NCBI GenBank assembly: GCA_032156805.1
Contig: JALDXQ010000005.1
Span: 26,033 to 90,032, forward strand
From: Gp6-AA40 sp032156805
Lineage (GTDB): Bacteria > Acidobacteriota > Vicinamibacteria > Vicinamibacterales > UBA2999
Direction: 5' to 3'
Length of the DNA: 64,000 bases
A program made the position numbers and the translations under genes. Numbering within the stretch: position 1 is the first letter of the stretch; each line of letters starts with the position of its first letter. Under the pieces are notes generated by a model that saw only the letters and a list, made by a program, of their open reading frames with translations, made no database searches and was not told the origin of the DNA. This document shows, in pieces, positions 59,212 to 64,000 of the stretch.

Positions 59212-59927
59212 GACTCCAGTTTTACCATCGGGCGCAGGCTGATCTCGTACACTTCCGCCGAGCGCGGCATGGCGAGTGCGGCAAGGACCGACTCAGCCAC
59301 GTCGCTCGGCTGCAATAACTTGGTCGGCTCCCACGCCCGACCCTCGTGGGCCATGATCGCCGCTTGCATCTCCGTTGCCGTCCGCCCGACGAAGATTGTG
59401 AGAACTCGAATCCCGTCTCGGTTAACCTCATCCCTGAGTCCATCCGCGATCGCGCGTAGCCCGAATTTGGTTGCTGAATACTGCGCCGCCTCTGCTGCCA
59501 CGCGCAAACCGCCCGACGAATTGACAAACACGACTTGTCCGCGCCTGCGGCGCAGGGCCGGCAACACTCCCTGCGTGATCGCAAACGGCGCCCGAAGGTT
59601 TACGTGGTACTGCTCGTCGAAATGGTCGAGACTCGCGTTCTCGAAACGCCCTAGGTGAATCCGTCCGGCGCTGTGGACGAGGATATCGAGCCCATCCTGC
59701 CGACCGAGCGCCGCAGTGAGTTCGACGAGACCATCGTTCGATGCAAGATCTGCCTCGAGAATTCGCAGATGGGCATGTTCACACCCCAGGGCGTTCTCGA
59801 GCCTCGATCGGCGCCTTCCGACGGCCCAGATGCATGCTCCGCGCTGCATGAGCTGCAGGGCGACTTGACGACCGATGCCGCTGCTGGCACCGGTGACGAG
59901 GGCGATCTGACCTGCGAACGTAGACAC
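59208..59927 (-). CDS. Short-chain dehydrogenase/reductase (classical SDR)
   Basis: 239 aa. Cofactor motif LVTGASSGIGRQVALQL (TGxxxGIG), structural LVHSAGRIHLG (NAG-like), catalytic Ser in VVFVNSSGGL and YxxxK in AQYSATKFGL. The C-terminal TEMQAAI and PSDVAESVLAALAMPRSAEVYE pattern matches the SDR group with an Rxx-type end. Substrate unknown; it probably reduces a keto group on an amino-acid or sugar precursor. It leads a unit with the aminopeptidase-like protein and the Wzm/Wzt exporter. A sigma-54 promoter match lies 258 nt upstream. Confidence 0.9.
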   Translation of the reverse strand: MSTFAGQIALVTGASSGIGRQVALQLMQRGACIWAVGRRRSRLENALGCEHAHLRILEADLASNDGLVELTAALGRQDGLDILVHSAGRIHLGRFENASLDHFDEQYHVNLRAPFAITQGVLPALRRRRGQVVFVNSSGGLRVAAEAAQYSATKFGLRAIADGLRDEVNRDGIRVLTIFVGRTATEMQAAIMAHEGRAWEPTKLLQPSDVAESVLAALAMPRSAEVYEISLRPMVKLES

Positions 59928-60352
59928 CGGGTCACCCTAACTTCGGCAAGCGATGAAATAACGCCGCCGCTGCGACTCCGGTACCTCGCGGGGCTGTTTG
60001 GAGATCGCACCGCCAGTGTCCCTCGGACCGCTGGTCGTGCCAGCCTTCAAGCGCCGCTGGCTCCAAGCGGTGCTTCGCCCTCCCACTCACAGCGTTGACG
60101 CAGTCCAACCCTGAGTGAGGGCTCACACGAAGGCCACCGCCGGAAAGCGGGCAATTAGAGAACGTGTTGAGCATTAGCCGCAATAGCAAGAGAGCTTCCA
60201 CTACATTTCGGTTACAAGAACATCGTCCAAATACCGAGGATACAACGCTTTACTGTGAATGGTGTTCGTAGCGCGACCGTAAAAAATCTCCACCACAGTG
60301 AACTTTAGCCGTGGTTCACCCTGACGTCCTCTAAGCTGAGCTGTTTCGAGCG
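59928..60352. other. 425-bp intergenic region
   Basis: It lies between the SDR and the sulfotransferase genes. The part from about 60170 to 60320 is AT-rich and contains the sigma-54 promoter match at 60185-60200. No gene was recognised; a minus-strand frame starting at a GTG near 60201 (89 codons) has no protein-like features. Confidence 0.55.
60185..60200 (-). promoter_or_regulatory. Sigma-54 promoter of the SDR-led unit
   Basis: Minus strand TGGAAGCTCTCTTGCT: TGG-N8-TTGCW with correct spacing. Start of transcription would be near 60174, with a long leader of about 245 nt to the SDR ATG at 59927. Confidence 0.5.
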
Positions 60353-61162
60353 TCAAACTCCTCGCTCTGGAAACCAACGTGCCATCACATCGCCGCAGCA
60401 GTCATGCATCGCCTCTTCCAGGAAATGCGGATCAACTCGTTGCAACAGATGGAACTTGCGGTCGTTCACGTACTCATGACCACGCTCGGTGTCAATGGAC
60501 GTAGGGTCGATACCAAGGAAGGCGCCTATCCGGTCCGCCGACTTGGTGATCTCCGGCGTTCGAATCACGAGAACCCGCTCCGGAGGCACGACCTCGAGGA
60601 CGTGTCGGTTGTGACGTGCCCAGGCGGACAGATAGGCCCGGATCGGGTAAAGACCGGCATCGCGGAACGCCTCCTCCCCGGGCTGATGTGTGAACTGATC
60701 GGCACGATAGTAGACGCGTTGCGCCTGGCGCCAGATCGGCCCCACGTCGTTGGCAAGCACGTGGTTGGCGAGTGAATCGAGCCACGAACGGCAATCCCTG
60801 ATCGTCAGTATGAAACGGGCATTGGGGAAAATGCGCACCAGTTGCTCGATCTTGAAAATGTGGAGCCAGTTCGACTCCATCTCGAGCCAGAGACGTCGGT
60901 CTCGCTGGCGCAGGTAGGCATCCCACTCCTCGGGCCGATCGAATCGCGGCTCGGTGAGCCGAGGAATGAGCCAGGGGTAGTCTGGCTCATGGTCCGATCG
61001 GTACATGCGAGCCGTCAAGGCGGCGACTGAGTGGGTACCTGACTTCTCAGTACCCACGCAAAAGGCATGAAACCGACGCTGGTAGCGCGGCGTCACGAGC
61101 AGCCGCGTGTAGACAGCATTGATGTGCGCGCGCAGACGGTTCGATACGCTGGCTTCTTCCAC
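60353..61162 (-). CDS. Sulfotransferase-like protein
   Basis: 269 aa. The PAPS-binding P-loop-like motif is FHAFCVGTEKSGTHSVAAL (GTEKSGTHS), and the 3'-phosphate motif is RFILTIRDCRSWLDSLANH (RD...S). Further sulfotransferase-type features are PPERVLVIRTPEITKSAD and IGAFLGIDP. The length and order fit bacterial Sulfotransfer_1/3-like enzymes. It may sulfate the glycan together with the enzyme at 38395-39201, from which it clearly differs. The gene lies between the PQQ dehydrogenase (137-nt gap) and the SDR unit, at the right end of the glycan locus. Confidence 0.82.
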   Translation of the reverse strand: MEEASVSNRLRAHINAVYTRLLVTPRYQRRFHAFCVGTEKSGTHSVAALTARMYRSDHEPDYPWLIPRLTEPRFDRPEEWDAYLRQRDRRLWLEMESNWLHIFKIEQLVRIFPNARFILTIRDCRSWLDSLANHVLANDVGPIWRQAQRVYYRADQFTHQPGEEAFRDAGLYPIRAYLSAWARHNRHVLEVVPPERVLVIRTPEITKSADRIGAFLGIDPTSIDTERGHEYVNDRKFHLLQRVDPHFLEEAMHDCCGDVMARWFPERGV

Positions 61163-61299
61163 CTGTGCTCCCAGATAACGTAGCTAAATTCGCCCGGAAC
61201 ATAGGCCCGAGCGGCACGACGCAATTCTTCGTCCTGAGATCTGAACAGCAGACGTGCTGCACTCAGTCTTGGGGCCCAGGTTCGGGTCGACGATTTGGC

Positions 61300-63687
61300 T
61301 CATCTGCTTGCCCCAGACGCCCGAGACGACAGAGCTCGTTCCTCCTGCCGAAGCGCGTAGGCGTACAACGTGTTGCCCGCCGCGATTGCCACGAATTGCC
61401 GTCCGTTGATGGCATAACTCATAGGAGCGGCCTGCACGATTCCTGCGACAGGCGACTTCCAAAGCAGCTTGCCGCTTCGAGCATCCAGCGCATAGAAGAG
61501 GCCCTCGCGGCCGCCTGAGAACAGCAGATCAGTTGCGGTCGTCAAGATCCCGGCGTCGGTGACGTCGGTCATGGTGAACTCCCATTTCTTCTCGCCAGTG
61601 GTCGTCTCGAGCGCGAGCACGGCGCCATGGGCCCCGGTCGGCAGGCGCCGATTCACTTGCGTGCCGTTGATCCCCAACCCGCCTGTCGTTGGAAAGGTCC
61701 CCAGGAACGCGCGGCCCTCCACGTACTCCGCTGGACCTCTGCTGAAGATCGCCGACGATTCCATCCACGTCGCAACGTACATCAGCCCCGTTTTAGGGTT
61801 GAACGACGGCGAGTACCAATTCGTCGCGCCGGCCAGATGTGGATACACAACCGTGCCTTGCGTCGTCGGCGTTACCATGTTTTGTGGGCGCCCTTTCGCA
61901 TCTAACCCGGATGTCCACGTCACTTTCGAGAACGGGCGCGCGAACAGAAACTCGCCGTTCGTACGGTCGAGTACATAGAAGAACCCATTGCGATTCGCAA
62001 ACAGCACGACCTTCCGTAGCTGTCCGCCGAATTCGATTTCGGCCAGTACCGGTATCTGGGTGGAGTCGTAATCGAACTGGTCGTGGGGAGTAAACTGGAA
62101 ATGCCACTTCAGTGCGCCGGTGTCTGGGTCGAGCGCCAACAGTGAATTGCTGTAGAGGTTGTCACCGGAGCGACCGTCCCCTGTAAAGACTGGACCCGGA
62201 TTGCCTGTACCCCAATAGGTCAGATTCAGCTCAGGGTCGTACGTGCCGGTCGTCCAGATTGAGCCGCCGCCCTGCCTCCACGAGTCACCCGTCCATGTTT
62301 CATGGCCGGTCTCGCCGGGTCCAGGGATGGTATAGAAGCGCCAGAGTTCGTTTCCCGTCGCCGGATCGAACGCGGCAATGAACCCGCGGATCCCGAACTC
62401 GCCTCCTGCCGGACCGGCAATGATCTTGTCCTTGACTACCAGGGGCGCCAGCGTGAACGAGTAACCAGCCTCCGGTCGGGCGCCTGCGACGGCAACGTTC
62501 CATCGTTCGCGCCCGGTCTTCGCCTCCAGCGCGATGAGACGCCCGTCAAGGGTTCCCATGAACAAGAAGTCGTCGAGCATCGCGAGCCCTCGATTCAAGC
62601 GCCCACAGCACGGTCGGGCCTGCGCCGACGGACTGTGTGAGTACGTCCAGAAAATACGCCCCGATGCGGCGTCGATGGCCACGACGTCGTTCGGCGGCTG
62701 AACGGTGTAGAGGATCCCGTCGACTACGAGAGGCGTGGCCTCGAACTTCTCGATCGAGAGTGCTTGAAACGCCCAAGCCAACTCGAGGCTCGAGACATTG
62801 CCAGGCGTGATCTGTGTGAGAAGTGAATGACGATGGCCCTGGAGGTTTCCCGAGTACGTCAACCAGTTGTGAGGTTCGGCTGGCGCCCGGACGATGCGAT
62901 CGAAGGTCACCGGTTCATCGCTCGATCCGGTGCCTCGCAAGGTCGAGAGGTAGGTAACTAGGTCCGCCACCTCCTGCGAATTCAGCTTTTCGCGATACGA
63001 CGGCATCGCAGAGGGTTGATAGATCACGAACTCTCGAAGGGTGTTCCTGTCGAAAGCGCGAAGGCTCTGGGATGAATCCAGCAACTGCACCGAGAACGTG
63101 CTTTGGTTGAGCAGCCGTCCGGTGACCACGGCCCCAGACGTAGTCACCGCCCGCACGTATCGATAGCCTGACTGCGGCGCTGTGCCCGGATCAAGAATGG
63201 ACTGCTGCAGCTCGAGCGGACGGCGGAGCGCACCGATATCTGCCAGCGAGGACGCCGTGCGAGACTCGGGGTGGTGACAGGACATACAGTCAGCCCTGCC
63301 CTCGAATAGCGCCTTGCCTCGCGCCACGTCGCCTGGCGTGACGTTGATTTCGTCACCCGCGGCAACGCCGCGCATGTAGGCGACGATCATCCGCGCCTCG
63401 GTTGGTGAGTAGTTGCTCGGCGGCATTGACGTGCCCTGAATTCCTTGAGTGATGATTGTCACGAGCTGCTCATCAGTGCCGGCGCGCTTGAATTGACCGT
63501 CGAGCAGCTCCACGCCACGAACCGTATCTCCGGTCACGCCATGGCACGTGGCGCAGCCTGCCACGAATAGGCGCGCGCCATTTTCGACATCGGCTCGAGA
63601 CGCGGGCTGGGGCGAGCCTCCGCCACAGGCAAGGGCAGTCAAGGTGAAGAGATTGGTGAATAGGATGAAGAACGCACGAGCAGACAT
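61300..63687 (-). CDS. PQQ-dependent dehydrogenase with cytochrome c domains (lipoprotein)
   Basis: 795 aa from the ATG at 63687, giving a lipoprotein signal FFILFTNLFTLTALAC with lipobox Cys. Two c-type haem sites follow: CATCH near residue 50 and CMSCH near residue 135. The C-terminal 500 residues form a PQQ-type eight-bladed propeller with WLTYSGNLQGHRHSLLTQI, the vicinal disulfide RPCCGRLNRGLAML, WRQGGGSIWTTGTYDP and YWGTGNPGPVFTGDG, and tryptophan-docking-like repeats. It oxidises an alcohol, aldose or similar substrate in the periplasm and passes electrons to the haems. The order (haems first, then PQQ) differs from the usual quinohaemoprotein layout. It probably does not belong to the glycan pathway. 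Confidence 0.9.
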   Translation of the reverse strand: MSARAFFILFTNLFTLTALACGGGSPQPASRADVENGARLFVAGCATCHGVTGDTVRGVELLDGQFKRAGTDEQLVTIITQGIQGTSMPPSNYSPTEARMIVAYMRGVAAGDEINVTPGDVARGKALFEGRADCMSCHHPESRTASSLADIGALRRPLELQQSILDPGTAPQSGYRYVRAVTTSGAVVTGRLLNQSTFSVQLLDSSQSLRAFDRNTLREFVIYQPSAMPSYREKLNSQEVADLVTYLSTLRGTGSSDEPVTFDRIVRAPAEPHNWLTYSGNLQGHRHSLLTQITPGNVSSLELAWAFQALSIEKFEATPLVVDGILYTVQPPNDVVAIDAASGRIFWTYSHSPSAQARPCCGRLNRGLAMLDDFLFMGTLDGRLIALEAKTGRERWNVAVAGARPEAGYSFTLAPLVVKDKIIAGPAGGEFGIRGFIAAFDPATGNELWRFYTIPGPGETGHETWTGDSWRQGGGSIWTTGTYDPELNLTYWGTGNPGPVFTGDGRSGDNLYSNSLLALDPDTGALKWHFQFTPHDQFDYDSTQIPVLAEIEFGGQLRKVVLFANRNGFFYVLDRTNGEFLFARPFSKVTWTSGLDAKGRPQNMVTPTTQGTVVYPHLAGATNWYSPSFNPKTGLMYVATWMESSAIFSRGPAEYVEGRAFLGTFPTTGGLGINGTQVNRRLPTGAHGAVLALETTTGEKKWEFTMTDVTDAGILTTATDLLFSGGREGLFYALDARSGKLLWKSPVAGIVQAAPMSYAINGRQFVAIAAGNTLYAYALRQEERALSSRASGASR

Positions 63688-63836
63688 GGCAGCTCTTTCG
63701 ACAGGAATCCACATAATCGGCGTAGCCGAGGACGAAAGATTATAGACTCGCATGGACCAGCCCTCTCGGCTGTGCGCCGAGACGTGGTTTGAGCCATGGA
63801 GGGCGTTGGGCGCCCCGAGAGATCGCAACTCTCAGG

Positions 63837-64000
63837 TCATGAGCCGCGGACGTGGACTTGCAGCGCGTTTGCCAGGTGATGCATCGTCTCGTCGACGACG
63901 TGCTCGTTGAGATGGCCTGTCTTTGGCGCTCCGAAACGCGATAGCAGTTCCCGTTCAACACGAAGATTGCTTCCTCGTTTTGGCGAGGCCGACCTCATCG
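63837..64000 (-). CDS. Hypothetical protein (partial, right edge)
   Basis: The minus-strand frame is open from the right edge to a TGA at 63837. An ATG at 63998 may be an internal Met or the start. The residues ELLSRFGAPKTGHLNEHVVD and MHHLANALQVHVRGS look protein-like and end 149 nt before the start of the PQQ dehydrogenase. No family is recognised from 54 codons. Confidence 0.45.
   Translation of the reverse strand, partial: MRSASPKRGSNLRVERELLSRFGAPKTGHLNEHVVDETMHHLANALQVHVRGS

Noticed and set aside
61220..61235. Sigma-54-like site upstream of the second sulfotransferase (minus strand AGGACGAAGAATTGCG)
   Set aside because: Lacks the first T, and the final base is G. Likely chance.
1..64000. 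CRISPR arrays, rRNA, tRNA, integrases, toxin-antitoxin or phage genes
   Set aside because: Looked for and not seen. The only long repeats are the GT2 duplication and the LamG/FN3 units.

Overview
The window is one large exopolysaccharide / surface-glycan locus from a GC-rich Gram-negative bacterium. Gram-negative identity is supported by an outer-membrane export protein, an outer-membrane beta-barrel, a lipoprotein signal on a haem/PQQ dehydrogenase, and an exosortase with two PEP-CTERM substrates. The exosortase/PEP-CTERM system together with a lipoprotein-type PQQ dehydrogenase would fit an acidobacterium (Vicinamibacteria-like), but this is a low-confidence guess: no rRNA or other marker gene is present.

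Layout. Almost all genes lie on the minus strand and are tightly packed, often with ATGA, GTGA or TAATG stop/start overlaps. From right to left (the direction of transcription): 63.8-61.3 kb, a PQQ/cytochrome c dehydrogenase that probably lies outside the glycan locus; 61.2-53.2 kb, a sulfotransferase, SDR, aminopeptidase-like protein, Wzm/Wzt ABC exporter, CE4 deacetylase and a GT2-acetyltransferase fusion; 53.0-46.7 kb, a very large secreted SGNH/LamG protein and a secreted glycoside-hydrolase-like protein; 46.1-36.4 kb, a UDP-GlcNAc 2-epimerase, glycosyltransferases, deacetylase-like protein, WbpD-like acetyltransferase, sulfotransferase and methyltransferase. A plus-strand island at 32.8-36.4 kb holds two PEP-CTERM proteins, a FemAB/GNAT-like protein and a secreted lyase-like protein. 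Left of it, 32.3-24.6 kb is the export and assembly core (Wza-like, OM barrel, Wzz, ExeA-like ATPase, tyrosine kinase, two degenerate GGDEF-like domains, initiating sugar transferase). The stretch 24.6-15.6 kb has sugar-modifying dehydrogenases and aminotransferase, a deacetylase-like protein, the exosortase and a FemAB protein. The stretch 15.3-1 kb has a secreted beta-helix protein, methyltransferases, a Wzy/WaaL-like membrane protein, an FkbH/acyl-carrier-protein module, two asparagine-synthase-like amidotransferases and a glycosyltransferase cut by the window edge.

How the parts fit. The phosphoglycosyl transferase starts the repeat unit, the GTs extend it, and Wzy/Wzz/kinase/Wza-type proteins polymerise and export it. 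WbpB-, WbpE-, WbpD- and WecB/WbpI-like enzymes scattered over 30 kb could make a diacetamido-uronic acid sugar. The decoration genes suggest amidation (AsnB-like), glyceryl or acyl transfer (FkbH plus ACP), sulfation (two sulfotransferases), methylation, acetylation and deacetylation. Exosortase would process the PEP-CTERM proteins during export.

The most notable signal that ordinary annotation would miss is a set of sigma-54 (-24/-12) promoter matches in front of the transcription units. Three of them sit 104-105 nt upstream of the start codon of PEP-CTERM or EPS genes, which suggests one RpoN-dependent regulon. The locus also carries recent rearrangements: an identical 845-bp GT2 duplication beside a truncated acetyltransferase, a frameshifted relic of the FemAB-like gene, and a 1471-bp identical repeat inside the giant secreted protein. 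No rRNA, tRNA, CRISPR array or transposase was seen.
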